Shown: positions 13,045 to 19,582 of the stretch, one piece after another
How the letters are laid out: each line of letters begins with the position of its first letter
Position numbering within the stretch: the stretch's first letter is position 1
Assembly (NCBI GenBank): GCA_035493955.1
Contig: DATJHI010000030.1
Location: 1-19,582, forward strand
From: NCED01 sp035493955
Lineage (GTDB): Bacteria; Pseudomonadota; Alphaproteobacteria; Caulobacterales; Caulobacteraceae
DNA: 19,582 bases
Direction of reading: 5' to 3'
Made by a program: the position numbers and the translations under genes
The notes under the pieces: generated by a model
Seen by the model: the letters and a program-made list of their open reading frames with translations, nothing else
What the model was told of the DNA's origin: nothing
Database searches by the model: none

Positions 13045-13548
13045 CTATTTTCGGACCAACGACAGGGCCCGCGTCCCGGTCGAGATCTCCGTCCCCGTCG
13101 AGATCTCGCCGTCCTGAAGCGAAAGCTCGCCCAGATGGGTCATCATGTCGTCGAGCACCTGGTAGAGCTTGTCCAGTTTCTCCGCCCCGACGGCATTTTC
13201 CAGCTGCGCATAGATCGCGTCGAAGATCGGCAGGATCTCATTGACGAGCGCCTTGCCTCGAGGCGTCAGCGAGATGTTCACCCGGCGCTTGTCGGTCTTG
13301 ACCGCCGCGCGCTTGACCAGGTTCATCTCCTCCATCCGCTGTACTATGCCGACGATGCTCGGCCTGAAGATCAGGCAGGCGTCGGCGATTTCGGTAACGC
13401 CCATCAGCTTCGCCTCGTGCAAGGCGCGCAGGATTCGCCACTGCTGCTCGGTGATGCCGTATTTCCTGAGGGTCGGCTGGAAGTTGGCGCGGATAGCCTC
13501 GCGGACGGTGAGGAGCAGAAGAGGCAGGTTTTTTCTATACTTCCGCAT
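13045..13548 (-). CDS. MarR-family regulator, HpaR-like
   Basis: A 167-residue winged-helix regulator. LPLLLLTVREAI (about 8-19) and YGITEQQWRILRAL (about 29-42) match the start of HpaR, the repressor of homoprotocatechuate degradation. IADACLIFRPSIVGIVQRME is the recognition-helix region, and KTDKRRVNISLTPRGKAL is the wing. The C-terminal dimerisation helices are followed by a 20-odd-residue tail with the repeat EISTGT-EISTGT. MarR proteins bind palindromes as dimers and release on binding small phenolic or carboxylic ligands. The ATG at 13548 is chosen over an upstream in-frame TTG at 13587, which lies inside a hairpin; the ribosome site is weak (GAGA). Neighbours are unrelated, so targets are unknown. 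The catabolic operon and the second TonB receptor in this window, each with a palindrome, are candidates. Confidence 0.88.
   Translation of the reverse strand: MRKYRKNLPLLLLTVREAIRANFQPTLRKYGITEQQWRILRALHEAKLMGVTEIADACLIFRPSIVGIVQRMEEMNLVKRAAVKTDKRRVNISLTPRGKALVNEILPIFDAIYAQLENAVGAEKLDKLYQVLDDMMTHLGELSLQDGEISTGTEISTGTRALSLVRK
13072..13107. repeat. 18-bp tandem duplication in the MarR gene
   Basis: Two adjacent 18-bp units (13072-13089 and 13090-13107) differ at one base. They encode EISTGT twice in the C-terminal tail of the regulator. The unit keeps the frame, so it looks like a recent in-frame duplication outside the DNA-binding core. Confidence 0.8.
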
Positions 13549-13568
13549 TCGCCATATCTCTTGTCCGT

Positions 13569-13585
13569 GGGGCTCGAGAAGCCCC
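13569..13585 (-). promoter_or_regulatory. Inverted repeat upstream of the MarR gene
   Basis: GGGGCT (13569-13574) and AGCCCC (13580-13585) form a 6-bp inverted repeat with a 5-base centre, 20 bases before the chosen ATG. It could be the regulator's own operator or a hairpin in its leader that covers the weak ribosome region. Confidence 0.35.
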
Positions 13586-13632
13586 AATCCCTATCATGCG
13601 ATTTCCGATCCGCCGCAATTGTCTCCGCCTCT

Positions 13633-13653
13633 GAAGACCGCCTTCGGTCCTTC
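13633..13653 (-). terminator. Hairpin after the kinase operon
   Basis: GAAGACCG (13633-13640) pairs with CGGT-C-CTTC (13645-13653), eight pairs with one bulged C around a CCTT loop. It is about 85 bases past the stop of the second kinase gene, in the gap before the MarR gene. There is no T-run. Confidence 0.3.
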
Positions 13654-13736
13654 GGCCAGGCCGTCGCCATTCATCGCGTGTACGGTTCGATTTCACCGGC
13701 AAGGGCGCCGTCGCTTCGCGCGGACCCGCAGAACCG

Positions 13737-15851
13737 TCAGCCGACCTTTCGCGGGCTCCGCGCCCTGGCCGGTTTCGTGTCCCGGCGCGCGGACGCCAAG
13801 TCGGGAACGGCCGGCCCCGCGGAGAGCAGATCGCGCAGCCGGCTCGCCAGGGCGCCCGGTTCGTAGGGCTTGTCCAGGACCGGGAACTCCGAGCCGACTT
13901 GTCCCGGCCGCCCGACGTAGCCCGAGGTCAGCAGGATACGGATATCGGGGCGCAGGCTCCGGGCCAGATGGGCCAGTTGGACCCCGCTGGTTCCTCCGGG
14001 CATGACCACGTCGGAGAACATCAGATCGATCGGCTCCGCCCCATGCAGATGTTCCAGGGCTTCGGACGCATCGCCGGCGGTCACCACCTGGTAGCCAAGG
14101 CCGGCGAGGATCTCGACGGTGAGGGCGAGCACCTCCTTGTCGTCCTCGACGATCAGCAGCCTTTCGCTGCCGCCGACGTGGTCCGGCGCCGGCCCCTCCT
14201 TGGACGAGGCGCGCTCCGCCGTCGAGGCGGCGCAACGGGGCAGCCTAAGATGGAACAAGGCGCCTTCGCCGGGCTGGCTTTCGACCCACACCCGCCCTCC
14301 GGACTGCGAAACGAAGCCATAGACCTGCGACAGGCCCAAACCGGAGCCAAGGCCCACTTCCTTGGTGGTGAAGAAAGGCTCGAACACCCGTTCGACCACG
14401 TCCTTGTGCATGCCAATGCCGGTGTCGCGCAGGCTGATCTGCACCCAGGAGGCCCTGTCGGCCGGCTCGTGCGGATCGGTGACCGCCTGGGTGGATATGG
14501 TCAGGACGCCGCCCTGGGGCATCGCATCGCGCGCGTTGACGGCCAGGTTGAGCAGGGCCGATTCAAGTTGGACGGGATCGACGTAGGCGAACAGACCTCC
14601 CCCGCCCAGGGCCAGCTCCACCACCACGCTGTCGCCGACGGCCTGGCGCATCAGCGGCATGAATCCCTGGATCAGGGCGTCGATATCGAGCGCCACCGGA
14701 CTGAGCTGTTGCCGGCGTGAGAAGGCGAGCAGCTGGCGGGTGAGCCCCCGGCCCCGTTCGGAGGCATGGCGGATGGCCGCGATCTGGCGCTTGAGCCTGG
14801 CGTCCTGGTTGGGACGGCGGGACATCATGTCGATGTTGCCCAGGACCACGGTCAACAGGTTGTTGAAGTCGTGGGCGACGCCGCCCGTGAGTTGGCCGAC
14901 CGCCTCCATCTTCCGGGCCTGGGTCAGTTGCTCCTCGAGCGACCGGCGTTCGGTGGCGTCGAGGATTGTGCCGATGATCTCCGGGGCGCCGCCGTCCTCG
15001 CCGGCGCTCCAGATCCCCTGGTCGAGCAGGACGCGATAGGCGCCGTCGGCGCAGAGCCAGCGGTATTCGCAAGTGTAGGCCCCCCGCTCCGCCGCCCCGG
15101 ACAAGGCCTCGACCACCTTGGCGCGGTCCTCCGGGTGGACGCGGTCCAGTCCGAACGCAGGCTCCTCGGTGAAGGCGCGCGGCTCGAAGCCGGTGACGGT
15201 GCGCACGCTGTCGCTGACGAACAGGGCGGGATAGGGTTCCGAGGTTGCGCGCGAGTGGAAGACGATGGGCAGGGACTGCAGGATCGCCTGCTGCCGCTTC
15301 TGGGCGTCGCGCAGCGCCCGTTGCGCGGATTGCTTTTCGGCCTGGACCCGCAGGTTTTCGTCGAGGAGGCGCTGCAGCCGCTCCGCCTGTTGCGTCACCT
15401 CCATGGTCTTGACGTGGAGATCGACCAGCACCGACACCTTCGAGCGCAGAATGAAGGGGTCCACCGGCTTGAACACCACGTCCACCGCCCCGGCCGAATA
15501 GGCCTGGAACAGGTGGGCCTCTTCCCGGAACACAGCCGTGAGGAAAACGATCGGCACGCTGCGCGTCCGCTGCCGCGACCGGATCAGTCCGGCGGTCTCA
15601 TAGCCGTCCATCCCCGGCATGTGCAGGTCCAGGAGGATGACGGCGAAATCGTCCTCCAGCACTCGCCGAAGGGCGTCGGCGCCGGACCGGGCCACCACCA
15701 ACTCGCAGCCGAGGTCGTCCAGCGCCTGCAAGGCGGCGAAGGCGTTGCGCTCGTCGTCATCGACGATCAGCACCTTGGCCAGCCTGGCCGACAACGCGGG
15801 CTGGGCGCTGGAACCGGGCGGGTCCCGCGGGCGGGAATCGGTATCGATCAC
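13737..15851 (-). CDS. Hybrid histidine kinase, REC-PAS-HisKA-HATPase-REC
   Basis: A 704-residue soluble protein starting with GTG one base after the TGA of the upstream kinase, so translation is probably coupled; no separate ribosome site is seen. An N-terminal receiver (about 26-145) has VDDD, phosphoacceptor Asp75 in LLDLHMPGMDG and FKPVDP. A coiled coil (about 150-190) leads to a PAS_3-type domain (about 195-310). The kinase core has phospho-acceptor His327 in GGVAHDFNNLL, LNLAVNARDAM (N box), DTGIGM and GSGLGLSQVYG. A C-terminal receiver has VEDD, Asp614 in FSDVVMPGG and LDKPYEP. All key residues are present, so it should be active. The REC-first layout suggests it is switched by phosphate from another kinase, most simply the one encoded just upstream. 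There are no membrane segments, hence cytoplasmic. Confidence 0.95.
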   Translation of the reverse strand: MIDTDSRPRDPPGSSAQPALSARLAKVLIVDDDERNAFAALQALDDLGCELVVARSGADALRRVLEDDFAVILLDLHMPGMDGYETAGLIRSRQRTRSVPIVFLTAVFREEAHLFQAYSAGAVDVVFKPVDPFILRSKVSVLVDLHVKTMEVTQQAERLQRLLDENLRVQAEKQSAQRALRDAQKRQQAILQSLPIVFHSRATSEPYPALFVSDSVRTVTGFEPRAFTEEPAFGLDRVHPEDRAKVVEALSGAAERGAYTCEYRWLCADGAYRVLLDQGIWSAGEDGGAPEIIGTILDATERRSLEEQLTQARKMEAVGQLTGGVAHDFNNLLTVVLGNIDMMSRRPNQDARLKRQIAAIRHASERGRGLTRQLLAFSRRQQLSPVALDIDALIQGFMPLMRQAVGDSVVVELALGGGGLFAYVDPVQLESALLNLAVNARDAMPQGGVLTISTQAVTDPHEPADRASWVQISLRDTGIGMHKDVVERVFEPFFTTKEVGLGSGLGLSQVYGFVSQSGGRVWVESQPGEGALFHLRLPRCAASTAERASSKEGPAPDHVGGSERLLIVEDDKEVLALTVEILAGLGYQVVTAGDASEALEHLHGAEPIDLMFSDVVMPGGTSGVQLAHLARSLRPDIRILLTSGYVGRPGQVGSEFPVLDKPYEPGALASRLRDLLSAGPAVPDLASARRDTKPARARSPRKVG

Positions 15852-15852
15852 G

Positions 15853-18800
15853 TCAAACCGCCGCGAAATTGTCTTTGAACTTGAGGGCGTCCGCCCGCTG
15901 GATCGAGACCCGCAGCACCGAGACCAACCGGTCGATGTCCACGGGCTTGGAGACATAGTCCGAGGCGCCGGCCTGGAGGCACTTCTGCCGGTCGCCCTTC
16001 ATGGCCTTGGCCGTGACGGCGATGATGGGCAGGTGCGCCAAGCCCGGGGTGCTGCGCACCTCGCGAATGGTCTCATAGCCGTCCATGTCGGGCATCATGA
16101 TGTCGACCAGCACGACATCGACCCGGGGTATCTCGCCCAGCAGATTCAGTCCCGCCCGGCCGCTCTCGGCGTAGCGGAGCGTCATGCCGTACTCCTCAAG
16201 CGCGCTGGCCAGGGAGAAGATGTTGCGGATGTCGTCGTCGATCACCACCGCCGTCCGGCCGGTCAGTACCGCATCGGCCCGGCGCGATTGGACGACGGTG
16301 TTGCGGACGGGCTCGGGCAGGCGGGCCAACGGCGCGTGCAGCAGCAAGGTTGTCTGGTCCACAAGCTGCTCGGGGGTGCGGGCCAGTCGCAGCAGCCCTC
16401 CGAACAACGCCGTCCGCAGACGCCGGTCGTTCTCGGCGCTCACCTCCGTCGGGGCGTAGACCACTACGGGCGCAAGGTCGGACGCCTTGCCCTTGAGCTG
16501 CTCGATGAGCCGCGGCGGGGCGATGACGTCGGCGTCGATGACGATCCCGTGGGGCCGCGCCGAAGGCGCACGGTCAAGCAGGTGCTTGAGCGTCGGTACG
16601 ATCTCGACCTGCGGGAAACACTCGCGCAAGATTTCGGCCGCCTGGCCCTCGCCGCCGACCAGGGCCACCTGCCGGTCGGCATTGGCCACGAAGCCCTTGA
16701 CGCCCTTGAGGGTGGACACGACCAGCTCGCGCTCCACCGGCTTATGGGTGAAGCCGAACGCTCCCATGGAAAGGCCGAGGCCGCGCTGATCGTCTGCGGA
16801 AATCAGGTGGACCGGGATGTGACGCGTGGTCGGCGTCCGCTTCAGCAGATCGAGCAGGGCGAGGCCGTCCATGTCCGGCAGGCCTATGTCCAGCATGATG
16901 GCGTTCGGTTCGAAACGCGTCGCCAGGGATGGGGCGGCCGAGCCTTCGCCGGTCACCACTCCCTTGAACCCGGAATCGCGCACCAGGGAGAGCAGGATCG
17001 AGGCGAACCGCGGATCGTCTTCCACGATGAGGATCGTGGCGTCGCCGGACCCGATGCTCTCGCGATCGTCCAGCACCATTTCGGTCACCTCGCTCTGCAG
17101 CGGGTTGGGGGCCAGGGCGGCGGACGGCCGGACCGGAAGTCGCGCCGGCGGCGCCACCGCCGCCGGGCTGAAGTTGAGCGGCACATAGAGGGTGAAGGTG
17201 CTCCCCTGGCCCGGCGTGCTGGCCACGCGCAGCTCGCCGCCCAGCATGGCCGCGATCTCCCGGCTGATCGACAGGCCCAGACCCGTGCCGCCGTATTTGC
17301 GGCTGGTGGTGCCGTCGGCCTGTTGGAAGGCCTCGAAGATGATGCGCTGCTTGTCTTCCGGAATGCCGATCCCGGTGTCCTCGACCGAAAAGGCCAGGAT
17401 CTGCCCGCCGCTGTTCAGCCGGTCGTTGCCGGGATTCCAGCCCTGCTCGACCCGCTCCACCTTCAGCCGCACCGAGCCGGCGTGGGTGAACTTGAAGGCG
17501 TTGGAAAGCAGGTTCTTGATCACCTGCTGCAGACGCTTGTCGTCGGTGTACATCGACCGCGGCAGGTCCGCGGCGATCTCGATCGCGAAATCCAGGCGCT
17601 TGCCGTGGGCGATCTGCGAGAAGGTGCGGTCCATCTGGTCGCGCAGCCCGGCGAAGGTGGTTTCGCCGATGTCCAGGGTGACCGTTCCGGATTCGATCTT
17701 CGACAGGTCGAGGATGTCGTTGATCAGTCCCAGGAGGTCCGATCCGGCGTCGTGGATGTTCCGGGCGAATTCGACCTGCTTTTCGGACAGGTTCCCGTAG
17801 GCGTTTTCGCTCAGCATCTTCGAGAGGATCAAAAGGCTGTTCAGGGGCGTCCGCAGTTCGTGGCTCATGTTGGCCAGGAATTCGGATTTGTATTTCGACG
17901 TCAGCGCCAGCTGCTCGGCCTTCTCCTCCAGAGCCCGCTTCGCCTGTTCGACCTCGGTGTTCTTGGCCTCGACCTGCTTGTTCTGGTCCGAAAGCAGGAT
18001 GGCCTTGTCCTCCAGCTCGGCGTTGGTCTGCTGAAGTTCGTCCTGTTTGGCCCGGAGCAACTCTTCCGATTGCCGCAGGCTGGCGGCCTGTTGTTCGAGC
18101 CGGTCGTTGGTCTTCTTCAGCTCGTCCTGCTGCACCTGCAGCTCGGTGGTGAGCAGCTGGGACTGTTTCAGCAGGCCCTCGGTGCGCATGTTGGCGGCGA
18201 TCGTGTTGAGCACGATGCCGATGGATTCCATCAGCTGGTCGAGGAAGGATTGGTGGATTTCACTGAACTCGCCGAAGGTGGCGAGCTCGATCACCGCCTT
18301 GACCTCGCCTTCGAACAGGGCCGGCAGGACGATGATGTTGAGCGGCGCCCCCTCCCCCAGTCCCGAACTGATCTGGACATAGTCGGCCGGCACGTTGGTG
18401 AGCAGGATGCGCGACTTCTCATAGGCGCACTGGCCGACCAGGCCCTCGCGCAGCTTGAACTGGTTGGCCAGGTGCTTGCGATGGTTGAAGGCGTAGCTGG
18501 CCGCCAGGTCCAGCACGACCTGATCGTCCTCGTCGTAGTTGGAGACGTAGAACACGCCGCATTGGGCGTTGATCAGCGGCGCGAGTTCGGACAGCACCAG
18601 GTTCGACACGGTCGACAGGTCGCGTTCGCCCTGCAGCATCCGGGTGAAGCGGGCGAGGTTGGTCTTCAGCCAGTCCTGCTCGGTGTTCTTCAACGTCTGA
18701 TCCTTCAGGTTGCGGATCATCTCGTTGATGTTGTCCTTCAGGGCCGCCACTTCTCCCGACGCTTCCACGGTGATCGAGCGGGTCAGGTCGCCCTTGGACA

Positions 18801-19582
18801 CCGCGGTGGACACCTCGGCGATCGCCCGCACCTGGTTGGTGAGGTTGGCGGCCAGCTGGTTCACGTTGTCCGTCAGGTCCCGCCACAGGCCGGCGGCGCC
18901 CGGCACCCGCGCCTGGCCGCCCAGCTTGCCCTCGATGCCCACTTCGCGGGCCACGTTGGTCACCTGGTCGGCGAAGGTGGCCAGGGTCTGGATCATGCCG
19001 TTGATGGTGTCGGCCAGGGAGGCGATCTCGCCCTTGGCGTCCACGGTCAGCTTGCGCTCGAGGTCGCCCTGGGCCACCGCGGTCACCACCTCGGCGATGC
19101 CGCGGACCTGGCCGGTCAGGTTGGCCGCCATCGAGTTCACGTTGTCGGTGAGGTCCTTCCAGGTGCCCGCCACGCCTTCCACGCGGGCCTGGCCGCCGAG
19201 CTTGCCCTCGGTGCCCACTTCCTTGGCCACCCGGGTCACTTCCGAGGCGAAGGAGTTGAGGTGGTCCACCATGACGTTGATGGTGTTCTTCAGCTCCAGG
19301 ATCTCCCCGCGCACGTCCACGGTGATCTTCTTCGACAGGTCGCCCTTGGCCACCGCGGTGGTCACGTCGGCGATGTTGCGCACCTGGCCCGTGAGGTTGG
19401 TGGCCATGGCGTTCACGTTGTCGGTGAGGTCCTTCCAGGTGCCGGCGACGCCGGGCACCTGAGCCTGGCCGCCCAGCTTGCCTTCGGTGCCCACTTCACG
19501 GGCGACGCGCGTCACTTCCGAGGCAAAGGAGCGCAGCTGGTCCACCATGGTGTTGATGGCTTCCTTCAGCTGCAGGATTTCG
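15853..19582 (-). CDS. HAMP-repeat hybrid histidine kinase with GAF and three receiver-like domains (5' end outside window)
   Basis: The frame is open through the right edge, so about 1242 residues are visible and the N-terminus is missing. Numbering from the first in-window Met at 19548: tandem HAMP-type repeats of 92 residues (1-300), GAF (about 315-460), a long Gln/Glu/Leu coiled coil (about 465-555), HisKA with His563 in MSHELRTPLN, and HATPase with NLLSNAFKF, DTGIGIP and GGTGLGLS (about 665-785). Three receiver folds follow. REC1 has Asp887 in LDIGLPDMDG. The middle one (about 957-1075) starts VALVGGEG and lacks the acidic pair and the Lys. REC3 has IDDD, Asp1149 in VDIMMPDMDG and SKPVD. 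HAMP-repeat kinases of this plan resemble fungal group III (Nik1-type) osmosensors and bacterial relatives. The GAF domain may sense a small ligand. The downstream kinase gene follows after one base. Confidence 0.95.
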   Translation of the reverse strand, partial: EILQLKEAINTMVDQLRSFASEVTRVAREVGTEGKLGGQAQVPGVAGTWKDLTDNVNAMATNLTGQVRNIADVTTAVAKGDLSKKITVDVRGEILELKNTINVMVDHLNSFASEVTRVAKEVGTEGKLGGQARVEGVAGTWKDLTDNVNSMAANLTGQVRGIAEVVTAVAQGDLERKLTVDAKGEIASLADTINGMIQTLATFADQVTNVAREVGIEGKLGGQARVPGAAGLWRDLTDNVNQLAANLTNQVRAIAEVSTAVSKGDLTRSITVEASGEVAALKDNINEMIRNLKDQTLKNTEQDWLKTNLARFTRMLQGERDLSTVSNLVLSELAPLINAQCGVFYVSNYDEDDQVVLDLAASYAFNHRKHLANQFKLREGLVGQCAYEKSRILLTNVPADYVQISSGLGEGAPLNIIVLPALFEGEVKAVIELATFGEFSEIHQSFLDQLMESIGIVLNTIAANMRTEGLLKQSQLLTTELQVQQDELKKTNDRLEQQAASLRQSEELLRAKQDELQQTNAELEDKAILLSDQNKQVEAKNTEVEQAKRALEEKAEQLALTSKYKSEFLANMSHELRTPLNSLLILSKMLSENAYGNLSEKQVEFARNIHDAGSDLLGLINDILDLSKIESGTVTLDIGETTFAGLRDQMDRTFSQIAHGKRLDFAIEIAADLPRSMYTDDKRLQQVIKNLLSNAFKFTHAGSVRLKVERVEQGWNPGNDRLNSGGQILAFSVEDTGIGIPEDKQRIIFEAFQQADGTTSRKYGGTGLGLSISREIAAMLGGELRVASTPGQGSTFTLYVPLNFSPAAVAPPARLPVRPSAALAPNPLQSEVTEMVLDDRESIGSGDATILIVEDDPRFASILLSLVRDSGFKGVVTGEGSAAPSLATRFEPNAIMLDIGLPDMDGLALLDLLKRTPTTRHIPVHLISADDQRGLGLSMGAFGFTHKPVERELVVSTLKGVKGFVANADRQVALVGGEGQAAEILRECFPQVEIVPTLKHLLDRAPSARPHGIVIDADVIAPPRLIEQLKGKASDLAPVVVYAPTEVSAENDRRLRTALFGGLLRLARTPEQLVDQTTLLLHAPLARLPEPVRNTVVQSRRADAVLTGRTAVVIDDDIRNIFSLASALEEYGMTLRYAESGRAGLNLLGEIPRVDVVLVDIMMPDMDGYETIREVRSTPGLAHLPIIAVTAKAMKGDRQKCLQAGASDYVSKPVDIDRLVSVLRVSIQRADALKFKDNFAAV
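18664..19582. repeat. Tandem 276-bp repeats encoding HAMP units
   Basis: Three full units (19216-19491, 18940-19215, 18664-18939), each 276 bp or 92 codons, and part of a fourth at the window edge. Each begins at G[TI]EGKLGGQA and carries a TWKDLTDNVN-like stretch, an AVAKGDL-like stretch and a GEI-type start of the next helix. The first two units are closest; the last is the most diverged (LWRDLTDNVNQ). The repeat continues out of the window, so the total copy number is unknown. Confidence 0.9.

Noticed and set aside
1..19582. CRISPR array, tRNA/rRNA, insertion sequence or prophage
   Set aside because: No short regular repeats with spacers, cloverleaf, transposase motifs or terminal inverted repeats were seen; the only periodic DNA is the HAMP-coding array and the 18-bp duplication.

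Overview
This is a GC-rich alphaproteobacterial segment, most likely from the Caulobacteraceae (Phenylobacterium or Caulobacter type) or a close relative. That placement is an inference. It rests on two TonB-dependent receptors, an orphan aa3-type oxidase subunit IV, a DUF5335 protein, a BacA/SbmA transporter and very large HAMP-repeat hybrid kinases, together with codons that mostly end in G or C. I see no rRNA, tRNA, CRISPR, transposase or phage gene.

Left part (1-7669). The C-terminal part of a TonB-dependent receptor (1-1008, +) faces a minus-strand block. In transcription order the block holds a thiamine-diphosphate enzyme (7669-6029), a hairpin and a new promoter/operator region, an AAHS-like MFS transporter (5861-4467), a small frame that appears frameshifted (4470-4238), a long acyl-CoA synthetase (4241-2301) and a CitE/HpcH-type lyase (2298-1393). 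From the transporter onward the genes overlap or are 2 bases apart, so they look like one operon. The set reads as an uptake, CoA-activation and C-C cleavage route for an unidentified carboxylic, possibly aromatic, compound. Two non-coding gaps here (1009-1392 and 5862-6028) hold short coding-like remnants.

Middle (7670-13548). On the + strand lie a DUF5335 protein, an SbmA/BacA peptide transporter, a second complete TonB-dependent receptor with a palindrome over its probable -10 element, and a small aa3 cytochrome oxidase subunit IV-like protein. Convergent to these, on the minus strand, are an Hsp20 chaperone with a structured leader and an HpaR-like MarR regulator. HpaR-type regulators classically control aromatic-acid catabolism, so this one could act on the left cluster or on the receptor; that is inference.

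Right part (13737-19582, minus). Two hybrid histidine kinases are one base apart. The first to be transcribed runs off the window. It has tandem 92-residue HAMP repeats, GAF, coiled coil, kinase core and three receiver-like domains, the middle one degenerate. The second is REC-PAS-kinase-REC. Together they carry two kinase cores and five receiver-like domains with no HPt domain in view, so they probably form a multistep phosphorelay whose outputs lie elsewhere.
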